From assembly GCF_002874965.1 (NCBI RefSeq), contig NZ_CP025624.1, forward strand, positions 6,076,001 through 6,140,000: DNA of 64,000 nucleotides. Reading direction: 5' to 3'. A program made the position numbers and the translations under genes. This document shows, piece by piece, positions 8,488-18,383 of the stretch (positions are counted from its first letter, which is position 1; every line of letters starts with the position of its first letter). Under the pieces are notes generated by a model, which saw nothing but the letters and a program-made list of their open reading frames with translations, had not been told where the DNA came from and did no database searches. This DNA is from Pseudomonas sp. NC02 (GTDB taxonomy: Bacteria; Pseudomonadota; Gammaproteobacteria; Pseudomonadales; Pseudomonadaceae).

Positions 8488-10386
8488 TTACTCTTCAAGG
8501 GCCGTAGCCTCCACACTGGATGGGGTGCCGCCATATTCGGGCTTGAGCTTGCCGTCTTCGGTCAACAGCCAGGCATCCATGATCTGCCGCACCACGGGCG
8601 CTGCTACGCCGGAACCGGATTCACCGTTCTCGACCATCACCGCCACGACGATCTTCGGGTTGTCGGCCGGAGCAAAGCCGACGAACAAGGCGTGGTCACG
8701 GTGGCGTTCCTGAACCTTGGAGCGGTCGTATTTCTCGCCCTGCTTGATCGCGACCACCTGGGCCGTACCGCTCTTGCCGGCAATCCGGTATTGCGCGCCG
8801 GCTGCCGCTTTACGAGCGGTACCCCGGGCGCCGTGCATCACTTGCTGCATGCCGTGGTTAACCTTGGTCCAGTCGGACGGGTCGCGCAGCACAATGTCGG
8901 GAATCGGGTTTTCGTCCACCGGGCGTTCGCCCTCGATGGTCTTGGCCAGGTGCGGGCGGTTCCACACACCCTTGTTGGCCACCAGTGCGGTGGCCTGGGC
9001 CAGTTGCAGCGGCGTGGCCTGCATGTAGCCCTGGCCGATCCCCAGGATCAGGGTTTCGCCCGGGAACCACGCCTGGCGCCGGGTCGCACGCTTCCACTCG
9101 CGGGACGGCATCAGGCCCGGGGACTCTTCGAACATGTCCAGGGAGACTTTCTGACCAAGGCCGAACTTGCCCATGTAGGCCGACAGCCGATCAATCCCCA
9201 GCTTGTGGGCCAGGTCATAGAAGTAGGTGTCGTTGGAACGCATGATCGCCGTATCCAGGTCCACATAACCGTCGCCGGTGCGGTTCCAGTTACGGTATTT
9301 GTGATCGTAGTTGGGCAGCATGTAGTAGCCGGGGTCGAACACCCGGCTCGATGCCGTGACCACGCCCGAGTCCAGGCCGGCAATCGCTACCGCCGGCTTG
9401 ATGGTCGAGCCCGGCGGATACAGGCCGCGCAATACGCGGTTGAACAGCGGCCGGTCGATGGAATCACGCAGCTCGGCGTAGGCCTTGAAGCTGATCCCGG
9501 TGACAAACAGGTTGGGGTCAAAACTTGGCTGGCTGACCATCGCCAGCACTTCGCCAGTGCTCGGATCCAGTGCCACCACGGCACCCCGACGCCCGCCCAG
9601 GGCCATCTCCGCCGCTTCCTGCAACTTGATGTCCAGGCTCAGCACGATGTCCTTGCCGGGCACCGGGTCGGTACGCTTGAGCACCCGCAGCACGCGGCCA
9701 CGGGCGTTGGTCTCGACTTCCTCGTAACCCACCTGGCCGTGCAGTTCCGGCTCGTAGAAACGCTCGATGCCGGTCTTGCCGATATGGTGGGTGCCGCTGT
9801 AGTTGACCGGGTCGAGGGTCTTCAGCTCTTTCTCGTTGATCCGGCCCATGTAGCCGACCGAATGCGCAAAGTGCGCCCCTTGCGGGTAGTGGCGAACCAA
9901 CTGCGCCACCACTTCCACACCCGGCAGACGGAACTGGTTCACCGCGATCCGGGCGATCTGCTCTTCGGTCAGCTCGAACAGGATCGGCACCGGCTCAAAC
10001 GGCCGGCGCCCCTGTTTCATGCGCTTTTCGAAAATCACCCGGTCTTCCGGCGTCAGTTGCAGCACCTCGACGATCACATCGAGGATCTGCTGCCAGTCAC
10101 CGGAGCGTTCGCGGGTCATGCTCAGGCTGAAGCTGGGCCGGTTATCCGCTACCACCACGCCATTGCGGTCGAAAATCAGCCCACGGGTCGGCGGAATCGG
10201 CTGCACGTGCACCCGGTTGTTTTCCGACAATGTGGAGTGATAGTCGTACTGGATCACCTGCAGGAAATACAGGCGCGCAATCAGCACCCCCAGCAATGCC
10301 ACCACCAAAATCGCGCCAAAGACCACCCGCGCGCGTACAAGACGTGCGTCTTTCTCGTGGTCCTTGATGCGGATCGGCTGGGTCAT
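8488..10386 (-). CDS. mrdA: Penicillin-binding protein 2, elongation transpeptidase
   Basis: A 632-residue class B PBP with a short cytoplasmic tail, one membrane segment (VVFGAILVVALLGVLIARLY), a PBP dimerisation domain and a transpeptidase domain. The active-site motifs are STIK (PPGSTIKPAV), SND (MRSNDTYFYD) and KSG (IAGKSGTAQV). It crosslinks lateral wall and is the partner of RodA, whose gene follows directly. A short linker separates it from rlmH upstream. Confidence 0.96.
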   Translation of the reverse strand: MTQPIRIKDHEKDARLVRARVVFGAILVVALLGVLIARLYFLQVIQYDYHSTLSENNRVHVQPIPPTRGLIFDRNGVVVADNRPSFSLSMTRERSGDWQQILDVIVEVLQLTPEDRVIFEKRMKQGRRPFEPVPILFELTEEQIARIAVNQFRLPGVEVVAQLVRHYPQGAHFAHSVGYMGRINEKELKTLDPVNYSGTHHIGKTGIERFYEPELHGQVGYEEVETNARGRVLRVLKRTDPVPGKDIVLSLDIKLQEAAEMALGGRRGAVVALDPSTGEVLAMVSQPSFDPNLFVTGISFKAYAELRDSIDRPLFNRVLRGLYPPGSTIKPAVAIAGLDSGVVTASSRVFDPGYYMLPNYDHKYRNWNRTGDGYVDLDTAIMRSNDTYFYDLAHKLGIDRLSAYMGKFGLGQKVSLDMFEESPGLMPSREWKRATRRQAWFPGETLILGIGQGYMQATPLQLAQATALVANKGVWNRPHLAKTIEGERPVDENPIPDIVLRDPSDWTKVNHGMQQVMHGARGTARKAAAGAQYRIAGKSGTAQVVAIKQGEKYDRSKVQERHRDHALFVGFAPADNPKIVVAVMVENGESGSGVAAPVVRQIMDAWLLTEDGKLKPEYGGTPSSVEATALEE

Positions 10387-10401
10387 CAGGCAGGGCGCAG
10401 A

Positions 10402-10869
10402 TTATTTGTGGTAAGGGTGCCCGGACAGAACTGTCCAGGCGCGATACAGCTGTTCACCGATCAGAATTCTTACCAGCGGGTGCGGCAGTGTCAGGGGCGA
10501 CAGCGACCAGCGCTGGTCCGCCCGCGCGCACACTTCCGGCGCCAGCCCCTCGGGGCCGCCGACCATGAAGTTGACCGTGCGCGAATCCAGGCGCCAGCGA
10601 TCCAGTTCCACCGCCAACTGCTCGGTGCTCCAGGGCTTGCCGTGCACTTCGAGGGTCACGATCCGCTCGTTGGGCCCGACCTTGGCCAGCATGGCTTCGC
10701 CTTCCTGACGGATAAAGCGGGCCACGTCGGCATTCTTGCCCCGGGTATTGAGCGGTATTTCCACCAGTTCCAGCGCCAATTCGGATGGCAGGCGCTTGGC
10801 ATATTCATGCCAGCCTTCTTCCACCCACTTGGGCATGCGTGAACCGACAGCGATCAGACGCAGGCGCAC
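10402..10869 (-). CDS. rlmH: 23S rRNA (pseudouridine1915-N3)-methyltransferase
   Basis: A 155-residue SPOUT-class methyltransferase. The SAM-binding knot shows FMVGGPEGL and the C-terminal [18 protein letters not shown] is nearly invariant in the family. It modifies pseudouridine 1915 of 23S rRNA on assembled 70S ribosomes. It lies 9 bases after rsfS, another ribosome-related gene. Confidence 0.97.
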   Translation of the reverse strand: MRLRLIAVGSRMPKWVEEGWHEYAKRLPSELALELVEIPLNTRGKNADVARFIRQEGEAMLAKVGPNERIVTLEVHGKPWSTEQLAVELDRWRLDSRTVNFMVGGPEGLAPEVCARADQRWSLSPLTLPHPLVRILIGEQLYRAWTVLSGHPYHK

Positions 10870-10878
10870 AGCCGTTCC

Positions 10879-11373
10879 TTATTCCTGGTCTTTGTTGAGC
10901 TTGTCGAAGTGCGCGTGGCCGACTTCAGGGCTGTGGTGCTTGCCATCGGCGGCACGGCTCTGCTCGGCGCCTTTCCACAGACGCTCCAGGTCGTAGAACT
11001 GACGGGCGTTGCTGGTCATCATGTGAACGATCACGTCGTCCATGTCCAGCAGTACCCAGTCGCTGTCGCCCTTGCCTTCTTCACCCAATGGCTTGACGCC
11101 CTGGGCTTTGACCGCTTCGCGAACCTTGTCCAGCATCGCGCCGATCTGGCGGTTGGAGGTACCGGTGGCGATGATCATGAAGTCGGTGATGCTCTGCTTG
11201 TCGCGCACGTCCAGGACCTGGATGTCCTGGGCCTTCACGTCTTCCAGGGCAGCCACGGCAACCTTCACCAGCTCTTCGCCGGCCAGCTCAGGGCCGGTGT
11301 GGGCTTCTACTGGCAGAGGAGCGCTCTTGAACGTGCCTTTGCGCTTAACTTTGCTTACGTCTTTGTTCGTCAT
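10879..11373 (-). CDS. rsfS: Ribosome silencing factor RsfS
   Basis: A 164-residue protein with the RsfS/DUF143 core LEDVKAQDIQVLDVRDKQ, IIATGTSNRQIGAM and DWVLLDMDDVIVHMM. It binds uL14 on the 50S subunit and prevents subunit joining under nutrient limitation. It has an N-terminal extension of about 35 residues rich in lysine before the core (NKDVSKVKRKGTFK). It is followed closely by rlmH. Confidence 0.95.
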   Translation of the reverse strand: MTNKDVSKVKRKGTFKSAPLPVEAHTGPELAGEELVKVAVAALEDVKAQDIQVLDVRDKQSITDFMIIATGTSNRQIGAMLDKVREAVKAQGVKPLGEEGKGDSDWVLLDMDDVIVHMMTSNARQFYDLERLWKGAEQSRAADGKHHSPEVGHAHFDKLNKDQE

Positions 11374-11442
11374 ATAAAACTCGTTTTGCTCGTATGTTCG
11401 GGCGCTCGCTGCACGACTGTTCGTGCGTTCAAGCGCGCCTTT

Positions 11443-12087
11443 TCAGTTCGACGCACGGTAAAGCCCGTGCGCATCGATGTAGGCCAGGACCGCGTCAGGC
11501 ACCAGGAAACGTACCGACTTCCCGCTGGCCAGCAGTTGACGGATCTGGGTGGCAGACACCGCAAGCGGGGTTTGCCAGACGAATGCAATATTCCCGCTCG
11601 GCCCGGTCAGGGCCAAAGGGTCACTTACCGACCGCGCCGCCAGCAGGTTGCGCAAGGCATCCGGCGATTCTGCGTCGGCATCCGGGCGTTGCAGCACCAG
11701 GATGTGGCAATGCTGGAGCAACTCTTCCCAGCGGTGCCAAGTGGGCAGGCCGCAAAACGCGTCCCAGCCCAAAAGTAGAAATAACTGGTCATCCGCGGCC
11801 AACTCGGCCCGCATCAGTTCCAGGGTGTCGACAGTGTAGGACGGTTTGTCGCGCTTGAGTTCGCGGTCGTCCACCACCAGCGGTGCAATGCCGGCCACAG
11901 CGAGGCGGACCATCTCCAGGCGCTGCTGCGCAGACACCTGCGGCGTATCGCGATGGGGCGGCCGGGCATTCGGTGCCAGGCGCAGTTCATCCAGCCCGAG
12001 GGCGTCCGCGACTTCCAGTGCACTGCGCAAATGGCCGATGTGCACGGGGTCGAAGGTGCCGCCGAGCAGCCCGATGCGTTTACCCAT
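11443..12087 (-). CDS. nadD: Nicotinate-nucleotide adenylyltransferase
   Basis: A 214-residue nucleotidyltransferase that makes deamido-NAD from NaMN and ATP. It shows the [13 protein letters not shown] phosphate-binding motif and the C-terminal SATQIRQLL equivalent of ISxTxxR. The ATG at 12087 overlaps the proA stop as TGATG; a TTG one codon earlier is less likely. It is cotranscribed with proA and rsfS in the usual pseudomonad order. Confidence 0.96.
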   Translation of the reverse strand: MGKRIGLLGGTFDPVHIGHLRSALEVADALGLDELRLAPNARPPHRDTPQVSAQQRLEMVRLAVAGIAPLVVDDRELKRDKPSYTVDTLELMRAELAADDQLFLLLGWDAFCGLPTWHRWEELLQHCHILVLQRPDADAESPDALRNLLAARSVSDPLALTGPSGNIAFVWQTPLAVSATQIRQLLASGKSVRFLVPDAVLAYIDAHGLYRASN

Positions 12088-13352
12088 CAAGTGCGCACAT
12101 GACCGTCACCGAACACCACGTACTTCTCGCTGGTCAGCCCTTCCAGGCCAACCGGGCCGCGTGCGTGGAGCTTGTCGGTGGAGATACCGATCTCCGCCCC
12201 CAGGCCGTACTCGAAGCCATCGGCAAAGCGCGTCGAGGCGTTGACCATCACCGAAGCGGAATCCACTTCGTTGAGGAAACGCCGGGCATCGCTGAAATGC
12301 TCGGTGACAATGGCGTCGGTGTGCTTGGAGCCGTATTGATTGATGTGTTCGATGGCCTGGTCCAGGTCGTCGACGATGCGGATCGACAGGATCGGCGCCG
12401 TGTATTCGGTGTACCAGTCCTGCTCGGTGGCCTCGATCACGTCGCTGCCGAGGATCGCCCGGGTACGCTCGCAACCACGCAGTTCAACGCCCTTGTCGCG
12501 GTAGATGGCAGCCAGCGGCGGCAGCACGCGATCGGCAATGCCGACGTGCACCAGCAGGGTTTCCATGGTGTTGCACGGGGCGTAGCGGTGAGTCTTGGCG
12601 TTGTCGGCAATGCGGATCGCCTTGTCGAGGTCGGCGGCGATGTCGATGAACACGTGGCAGACGCCGTCCAGGTGCTTGATAACTGGCACCTTGGCATCAC
12701 GGCTCACGCGTTCGATCAGGCTCTTGCCACCCCGTGGCACGATCACGTCGACGAACTCAGGCATGGTGATAAGCGCACCAACGGCAGCGCGGTCAGTGGT
12801 CTCGACCACTTGCACCACTTCGGCCGGCAGTTCGGCCACGGCCAGGCCCTGCTGAATGCACGCAGCGATGGCACGGTTGGAATTGATGGCCTCGGAACCG
12901 CCCCGCAGGATGGTGGCATTGCCCGACTTGAGGCACAGGCTTGCTGCGTCGATGGTCACGTTCGGGCGCGACTCATAGATGATGCCGATCACGCCCAGGG
13001 GCACGCGCATCTTGCCGACTTGAATGCCGGAGGGCAGGTAGCGCATGTCGCGGATTTCACCGATGGGGTCAGGCAGCTTGGCCACCTGACGCAAGCCTTC
13101 GATCATGTCGTCGATCCGCGCCGGCGTCAGCGCCAGGCGATCCAGCAATGCAGGCTCCAGGCCATTGGCGCGACCGTTGGCCAAATCCTGTTCATTGGCG
13201 GCGCTCAGCTCGGAGCGCGAAGCATCCAGAGCGTCGGCGGCTGCCAGCAAGGCGCGGTTCTTCTGCGCAGTGCTCGCACGGGCGATCAACCGCGAGGCCT
13301 GACGGGCAGCGCGACCCAGGCGGGTCATGTAGTCAAGAACGGACTCAGTCAT
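12087..13352 (-). CDS. proA: Glutamate-5-semialdehyde dehydrogenase (gamma-glutamyl phosphate reductase)
   Basis: A 421-residue ALDH-superfamily enzyme of proline synthesis that reduces gamma-glutamyl phosphate with NADPH. Family blocks are [41 protein letters not shown] and the catalytic-cysteine segment [12 protein letters not shown], ending in [11 protein letters not shown]. The ATG at 13352 gives the standard MTESVLDYM start; an upstream TTG at 13373 would be an unneeded extension. Confidence 0.97.
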   Translation of the reverse strand: MTESVLDYMTRLGRAARQASRLIARASTAQKNRALLAAADALDASRSELSAANEQDLANGRANGLEPALLDRLALTPARIDDMIEGLRQVAKLPDPIGEIRDMRYLPSGIQVGKMRVPLGVIGIIYESRPNVTIDAASLCLKSGNATILRGGSEAINSNRAIAACIQQGLAVAELPAEVVQVVETTDRAAVGALITMPEFVDVIVPRGGKSLIERVSRDAKVPVIKHLDGVCHVFIDIAADLDKAIRIADNAKTHRYAPCNTMETLLVHVGIADRVLPPLAAIYRDKGVELRGCERTRAILGSDVIEATEQDWYTEYTAPILSIRIVDDLDQAIEHINQYGSKHTDAIVTEHFSDARRFLNEVDSASVMVNASTRFADGFEYGLGAEIGISTDKLHARGPVGLEGLTSEKYVVFGDGHVRT

Positions 13353-13528
13353 GGTCTGGTGGGGTCTTGGCAAAGAGGAAAGCGGCAGATTATAGCTGTG
13401 ACGCCGTCCTACGGACAGCGGTGAGGGGCGGATGGTCGAAATGAACTGTAAAAACCCGACGTTCAGCGGGAATTAAGGCTGGAGTTGTTATCATCCTGTC
13501 ACATTTAGCCGTATTACCTTTGATCGCC

Positions 13529-14212
13529 ATGTCCAGTTTCTCGCCGCTGATCCCCGCCAACGCCCTGCCCGACGGCTTTTTCGACCGTGACGCGCAACTG
13601 CTCGCGCGCGAATTGCTCGGAAAAGTCATTCGCCATCGTGTTGGTGATTTGTGGCTGTCGGCACGAATTATCGAAACCGAAGCGTATTACCTCGCCGAAA
13701 AAGGCAGCCACGCGTCCTTGGGCTACACAGAAAAGCGTAAGGCTTTGTTTCTGGATGGCGGGCACATCTATATGTACTACGCCCGCGGCGGTGATTCGCT
13801 GAACTTCAGCGCCCACGGTCCGGGCAATGCGGTGCTGATCAAATCAGCCTATCCGTGGGTCGACGAAGTCTCCGGCCCGGCCAGCCTGGCGCAGATGCTG
13901 CTGAATAACCCGGACGCCAGCGGCAGGCCACGACCCTCGCAAAAGCTGTGCGCCGGCCAGACCTTGCTGTGCAAGGCGCTGGGTTTGAAGGTGCCGATGT
14001 GGGACGCCAAGCGCTTTGACCAGGAACTGCTCTACGTGGAAGACGTAGGGCTGGCGCCAGCGCAGATCATCCAGACCACCCGCCTGGGCATTCCCGGTGG
14101 GCGCGATGAACACCTGATGTACCGCTTCGTCGATGCCGGTTATGCGCCGTATTGCACACGGAACCCGCTGCGCCGGGGCCAGGTCGAAGGCCGCGACTAT
14201 TTTTTGATTTGA
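13529..14212 (+). CDS. mpg: DNA-3-methyladenine glycosylase, AAG/MPG family
   Basis: A 227-residue base-excision repair glycosylase of the AAG type rather than the AlkA or TagA type. The catalytic glutamate is in ARIIETEAYY and the base-flipping tyrosine region in HIYMYYARGGDSLNFSAHG. It removes alkylated purines such as 3-methyladenine. The ATG at 13529 is preferred over a TTG three codons upstream. It diverges from proA across a short promoter region. Confidence 0.93.
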   Translation: MSSFSPLIPANALPDGFFDRDAQLLARELLGKVIRHRVGDLWLSARIIETEAYYLAEKGSHASLGYTEKRKALFLDGGHIYMYYARGGDSLNFSAHGPGNAVLIKSAYPWVDEVSGPASLAQMLLNNPDASGRPRPSQKLCAGQTLLCKALGLKVPMWDAKRFDQELLYVEDVGLAPAQIIQTTRLGIPGGRDEHLMYRFVDAGYAPYCTRNPLRRGQVEGRDYFLI

Positions 14213-14228
14213 AAACATACATAAACCT

Positions 14229-14295
14229 GTAGGAGCCCGGCTTGCCCGGCGATAGCGGACTCAAGGACGCCATCGCCGGCAAGCCGGGCTCCCAC
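14229..14295. repeat. REP-like inverted repeat, GGAGCCCGGCTTGCC type
   Basis: Inverted arms (GGAGCCCGGCTTGCCGGCG-like on the left, its complement on the right) flank a short AT-richer centre. This is a different REP sequence class from the GTGGGAGCGGGCTTGCTCGCG type seen elsewhere in the window. It lies between mpg and the DedA-PAP2 gene and may end mpg transcription. Confidence 0.75.
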
Positions 14296-14325
14296 AAGGA
14301 CGATCTACAAAAGGGAGTTGATTGT

Positions 14326-15642
14326 ATGGGCCCATGGCTCGATAGCATTACCGGCTGGCTGACCCTGAACCCGCAATGGCTGGCCGTGGCGGTGTTTATC
14401 GTGGCGTGCGTGGAGTGCCTGGCCATTGCCGGCCTGATCGTACCTGGCACGGTATTGCTGTTTGCCATCGCCGCCCTGGCCGGCAGCGGCGCACTGTCCC
14501 TGGGAGAAACCCTGTTGCTGGGCTTCCTCGGCGGCGTGTTGGGCGATGTTGTTTCCTACTTCCTCGGTCGCCATTTCCACCAGAACATCCGGCGCCTTCC
14601 CGGCCTGCGGCATCACCCGGAATGGATGAGCGGCGCCGAGGCTTACTTCCAGAAGTACGGCATCGCCAGCCTGTTGGTAGGCCGCTTCATTGGCCCGCTG
14701 CGGCCGATGTTGCCGATGGTTGCGGGCATGTGCGACATGCCCTTCCCGCGTTTTGCCGCCGTGAGCCTGCTGGCCGGTGCAGGCTGGTCGGTGGCGTATC
14801 TGTTGCCGGGCTGGGCCACCGGCGCGGCCTTCCGCCTGCCATTGCCCGAAGGCTTCTGGCCAGAGGCCGGGATTGTCGCCGCCTGTCTCGCAGTGTTGAT
14901 CGGCGTAAGCCTCAACAGCAGCCTGCGCGGCCATCGGCGCGCCACCCTATGGATTGGCTGCATCGGCGGCACACTGTTGATCGCGTTGTTTATCGGCTAT
15001 CCCTACCTCAACGACTTTGACCAGGGCTTGATGGCACTGGTGCAGGAACACCGCGGCCCGGCGATCGACCGGGCGATGGTGATGGTGACCCAGCTCGGCG
15101 AGTTCAAGAAGATGTTTGTCGCCAGCGCGGTGCTGACCGGCCTGCTGGTGGTGGCGCGGCAATGGCGCCAGGCAATCTTTGTCGGCGCCACCCTGCTGGG
15201 CGCGGCGCTGATCAATACCGGGACCAAGCTGTTTTTTGCGCGGATGCGCCCCGAAGTGCTGACCGACCCACTCACCAGCTTCAGCATGCCCAGCGGCCAT
15301 GCGTCCGGCTCGTTTGCATTCTTCCTGGCCTTGGCAGTGCTTGCCGGTCGCGGTCAACCGACACGACTGCGCCTGACCTGGCTGGTGCTTGGCTGCATTC
15401 CCGCCGCCACCATCGCGATTTCCCGGGTGTACCTGGGTGCACACTGGCCGACGGACATCCTGGCCGGCACCCTGCTGGCAATGACGGTGTGCGCCTTCAG
15501 CCTGACGTTAAGCCAGCACCGCAGCCTGTTGCCACCGATGCCGCCGAAAGTCTGGTGGCTGATCCTGCCGGTGTGTGGCGCGGTGCTCGGGTTCATTGCG
15601 TTTACCGGCACTTCCCACGCGCTGCTGAGGTATGCCTACTAG
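14326..15642 (+). CDS. DedA-PAP2 fusion membrane protein (phosphatase)
   Basis: A 438-residue fusion of two membrane domains. The first ~200 residues form a DedA/VTT domain (VPGTVLLFAIAALAGSG, GDVVSYFLGRHF, VGRFIGPLRPMLPMVAGM). The second half is a PAP2 lipid phosphatase with all three motifs: K-x6-RP in KLFFARMRP, PSGH in SMPSGHASGS, and SR-x5-H in SRVYLGAHWPTD. It probably dephosphorylates a lipid such as undecaprenyl pyrophosphate or phosphatidic acid and may flip it. The ATG at 14326 has AAAAGGGAG upstream. Confidence 0.9.
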   Translation: MGPWLDSITGWLTLNPQWLAVAVFIVACVECLAIAGLIVPGTVLLFAIAALAGSGALSLGETLLLGFLGGVLGDVVSYFLGRHFHQNIRRLPGLRHHPEWMSGAEAYFQKYGIASLLVGRFIGPLRPMLPMVAGMCDMPFPRFAAVSLLAGAGWSVAYLLPGWATGAAFRLPLPEGFWPEAGIVAACLAVLIGVSLNSSLRGHRRATLWIGCIGGTLLIALFIGYPYLNDFDQGLMALVQEHRGPAIDRAMVMVTQLGEFKKMFVASAVLTGLLVVARQWRQAIFVGATLLGAALINTGTKLFFARMRPEVLTDPLTSFSMPSGHASGSFAFFLALAVLAGRGQPTRLRLTWLVLGCIPAATIAISRVYLGAHWPTDILAGTLLAMTVCAFSLTLSQHRSLLPPMPPKVWWLILPVCGAVLGFIAFTGTSHALLRYAY

Positions 15643-15845
15643 GCAGGCCCCAGCCAATCCAGGGGTGCAGCGCGGCGTTCGACGCTGCGCTCGCGCCGCT
15701 CCAGAAGCATTTCGTCAGCCATCTCCGCGGCGCGTTCGGCGATGTACTCCGCGCTGCGACCGTCGTTCATATGAAGAATTTGCGTGGTGACGGCCATAAA
15801 AAACGCATCCCACACGACTTGCTCCGATTGCGAAAGCCGAATCAT
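15639..15845 (-). CDS. Small conserved-looking hypothetical protein
   Basis: A 68-residue charged, helical protein (QSEQVVWDAFFMAVTTQIL..., then an E/R-rich segment ERAAEMADEMLLERRERS). It overlaps the last 4 bases of the convergent DedA-PAP2 gene. No motif is recognised. I accept it because AAGGAT lies before the ATG (GGGGAAAGGATG) and its codon use looks like Pseudomonas. Small proteins of this type recur in Pseudomonas annotations, but I cannot assign a function. Confidence 0.65.
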   Translation of the reverse strand: MIRLSQSEQVVWDAFFMAVTTQILHMNDGRSAEYIAERAAEMADEMLLERRERSVERRAAPLDWLGPA

Positions 15846-15957
15846 CCTTTCCCCCTGGTCATCGTTACGTGACTGCCAACTATTTCAGGCAACGGGATCA
15901 GGACAACCACGGAAAATCTGAAGACCGGGAAGGACAAGTCCGAGTGACACTCGCGGG

Positions 15958-16548
15958 TCAGGTGAACAACTCGCCCTGCAACTCATCCAGCAGCAACTGG
16001 ATCGCGTCCAGGCGCTGTTGCGGGTCATCGAGTTGCAACAGGTCGATCTTGTCGGCCTCGGTAAAGGGCAGCAGATAGGCCAACTGATTGCCCAGGGCTT
16101 GCTGTCCATCGGCGTGGGTGCCCATATCCAGGGACGCCACCATCGGATGCTCGGCCAGGGCATGAAGCAACGCCAGCAAGTCAGCGTCTTCCTCTTCCAG
16201 CGGTTGCTCGGGATGCTCGTGCAGCCATTGCACCTCGGCCACCAGCAACTGGTCCTTCTGCACACCGGCATCACGCACGCGGAAACGCCGGCCACCCTCG
16301 ACCCGAATCCCCAGCAGGCCATTGTCCTGCTGCTTGAAGTCGCGGATCAGCGCCTCGCAGCCAATCAACGCATAGCCATCCGGCGCCAGCCCCACTTCCT
16401 TGCCGTCGAGGATGCACACCACGCCAAAGCTTTCGCCCTTTTTCATGCAGCGGCTGATCATGTCCAGGTAACGCGCCTCGAACAGCTGCAGGTCGAGGGT
16501 GCACCCGGGAAACAGCACGGTATTGAGCGGGAAAAGCGCCAGACTCAT
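15958..16548 (-). CDS. LON peptidase N-terminal (substrate-binding) domain protein
   Basis: A 196-residue stand-alone LON_substr_bdg domain. The N-terminal LFPLNTVLFPGCTLDLQLFEARY and the block FGVVCILDGKEVG are typical. There is no ATPase or protease domain, so it is not Lon itself; the role of such proteins is poorly known. AAGGAAA precedes the ATG. It is 21 bases downstream of the lrgB-like gene on the same strand. Confidence 0.9.
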   Translation of the reverse strand: MSLALFPLNTVLFPGCTLDLQLFEARYLDMISRCMKKGESFGVVCILDGKEVGLAPDGYALIGCEALIRDFKQQDNGLLGIRVEGGRRFRVRDAGVQKDQLLVAEVQWLHEHPEQPLEEEDADLLALLHALAEHPMVASLDMGTHADGQQALGNQLAYLLPFTEADKIDLLQLDDPQQRLDAIQLLLDELQGELFT

Positions 16549-16569
16549 AAAGGTTTCCTTAAACCCGAC

Positions 16570-17286
16570 TTAAATAACCAGCGACACGGCCAACGGCAGG
16601 AACACCGCCGTGGCCACGCCCATCAGACTCATGGCCAGCGCCGCAAAGGCGCCGGTCTCTTCGCTTTCCTGCAAGGCCACCGACGTACCTACGGCGTGGG
16701 CGGTCATGCCCAGCGCCATACCGCGCGCTTCGGGGCTGTGCACGCCCAACCGTGACAGATACGCCGGACCGATCATCGCGCCGATCACCCCGGTGATCAG
16801 CACGAACACCGCCGCCAGTGCCTCTACGCCGCCGATCTGCTCGGCCACCAGCATCGCAATCGGTGAGGTCACGGACTTGGGTGCCATGGTCATCAGCATC
16901 ATGTGTTCGGCGCCAAACCACCAGCCCAACAGCACGCACAGGCCGGTGGCCAATACGCCTCCCACCACCAGCGTAGTAAAAATCGGCCAGAACAATTGGC
17001 GAATTCGTCGCAGATTCAGGTAAAGCGGCACCGCCAGGGCTACCGTCGCAGGGCCCAGCAGGATGCTCATGATCTCGGTGCTCTTGCGGTACTCGACGTA
17101 CGTCAGGCCACAGCCGAGCAACACGCCGATCACCAACAGCATCGACACCAGCACCGGTTGCAGGAAAATCCAGCGGGTTTTCTCGAAACCGGCCAGCACC
17201 AGCTGATAGGCGCCGAGGGTGATGCCGATGCCGAACAACGGGTGATGAATCACGGCGGTCCAGGCGCCCTGCCAGTCCAGTGTCAT
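16570..17286 (-). CDS. LrgB/CidB family membrane protein
   Basis: A 238-residue polytopic membrane protein. LrgB hallmarks include KSTEIMSILLGPATVALAVPLY, APKSVTSPIAM, and GMTAHAVGTSVAL near the C-terminus. It overlaps the upstream CidA-like gene by 4 bases. Such pairs have been called holin/antiholin-like regulators of murein hydrolase activity, and related proteins move small organic acids; which applies here cannot be told from sequence. Confidence 0.93.
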   Translation of the reverse strand: MTLDWQGAWTAVIHHPLFGIGITLGAYQLVLAGFEKTRWIFLQPVLVSMLLVIGVLLGCGLTYVEYRKSTEIMSILLGPATVALAVPLYLNLRRIRQLFWPIFTTLVVGGVLATGLCVLLGWWFGAEHMMLMTMAPKSVTSPIAMLVAEQIGGVEALAAVFVLITGVIGAMIGPAYLSRLGVHSPEARGMALGMTAHAVGTSVALQESEETGAFAALAMSLMGVATAVFLPLAVSLVI

Positions 17287-17645
17287 TGGCCGTCCTCCCG
17301 CTGCGCCTGGCGCTTGACCAGTTTCTGCATCAGCACGCCGACAAAGCCCATGGCGATCACCAGCGACAGCACCAGCGCGCCGACGATGGCCCAGAAGTCG
17401 GCGGCAATGTCCTTGGCATACACCATCACACCGACCGCAGGCGGCACCAGCAGTAGCGGCAAATAACGCAGCAGACTGCTGGCCGCCAGGCTCAGGGGTT
17501 CACCGACTTCGCCGCGCCACACCAGGAAGGCCAGCATCAGCAGCAGCCCGATAATCGGCCCCGGCAGCACCGGGACAAACAAATGATTGATCGCCGTGCC
17601 GAGTAATTGAAACAGCACCAGCCATGTCAGACCGCGTAACAGCAT
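17283..17645 (-). CDS. CidA/LrgA family holin-like protein
   Basis: A 120-residue protein with about four membrane segments and the family signature FVPVLPGPIIGLLLM. The ATG at 17645 is preceded by GGGGGGAAG and is chosen over upstream in-frame codons. Its stop overlaps the ATG of the lrgB-like partner, so the two form a translationally coupled pair. Confidence 0.9.
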   Translation of the reverse strand: MLLRGLTWLVLFQLLGTAINHLFVPVLPGPIIGLLLMLAFLVWRGEVGEPLSLAASSLLRYLPLLLVPPAVGVMVYAKDIAADFWAIVGALVLSLVIAMGFVGVLMQKLVKRQAQREDGQ

Positions 17646-17824
17646 CCGTTCTTCCCCCCAAAAGCGTGTCGGCATTATAAGCACGCTGCCTCTATGGAGC
17701 GGCATTCGCCAAAAGCATGGTGGGTTGACCGGGCCAAGTGCCCGTGATGATCTACATTGGTTCTCTGGACCTGTCCAAAACTACAAAAACGATGAAGCCA
17801 ACCGAGCAAAGAAGGAGAGTCGCA

Positions 17825-18280
17825 ATGCCCTCAGTACCCGTAGCGCAACTCAAAGAATATGTCGGCAAGGAACTGGGACGTTCTGCATGGCTCACCATCG
17901 ACCAGGAACGTATCAACCTGTTCGCGGAAGCCACCGGCGATTTTCAGTTCATCCACGTCGACCCGGTGAAAGCCGCCCAGACCCCGTTTGGCGGCACCAT
18001 CGCCCACGGTTTCCTGTCGCTGTCGCTGATACCCAAGCTGATCGAAGACATCCTGATCATGCCCGAAGGCCTGAAGATGGCGGTCAACTATGGCCTGGAC
18101 AGCGTGCGCTTCATCCAGCCCGTGAAGGTCGACTCCAGGGTGCGCCTGGCCGTGACCCTGACCGACGCCACCGAGAAAAAACCTGGGCAATGGTTGCTTA
18201 AAGCCACCTGCACCCTGGAAATCGATGGCCAGGAAAAACCGGCCTACATTGCAGAATCGTTGTCACTCTGCTTCGTCTGA
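17825..18280 (+). CDS. MaoC family (R)-specific enoyl-CoA hydratase-like protein
   Basis: A 151-residue single hot-dog fold. The catalytic Asp/His pair lies in EATGDFQFIHVDP, followed by TPFGGTIAHGFLSLSL, as in NodN/MaoC hydratases. A likely substrate is a short or medium enoyl-CoA. The ATG at 17825 has AAGGAGAG upstream. It is transcribed divergently from the cidA-like gene. Confidence 0.92.
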   Translation: MPSVPVAQLKEYVGKELGRSAWLTIDQERINLFAEATGDFQFIHVDPVKAAQTPFGGTIAHGFLSLSLIPKLIEDILIMPEGLKMAVNYGLDSVRFIQPVKVDSRVRLAVTLTDATEKKPGQWLLKATCTLEIDGQEKPAYIAESLSLCFV

Positions 18281-18383
18281 AACCTGGCTGTGGTGAGCCC
18301 GTCCGCTCACCACAATTCATGTAAATTTATGTATAGATCTCGCAGCTGCGGCATACTCGGCGCTCAATTATCCGGATCCCGCT

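Noticed and set aside
7855..10842. 995-codon plus-strand open frame over rodA/mrdA
   Set aside because: It is opposite the well-identified rodA, mrdA and rlmH genes; the translation is a low-complexity His/Gln/Arg-rich product typical of the antisense frame of GC-rich genes.
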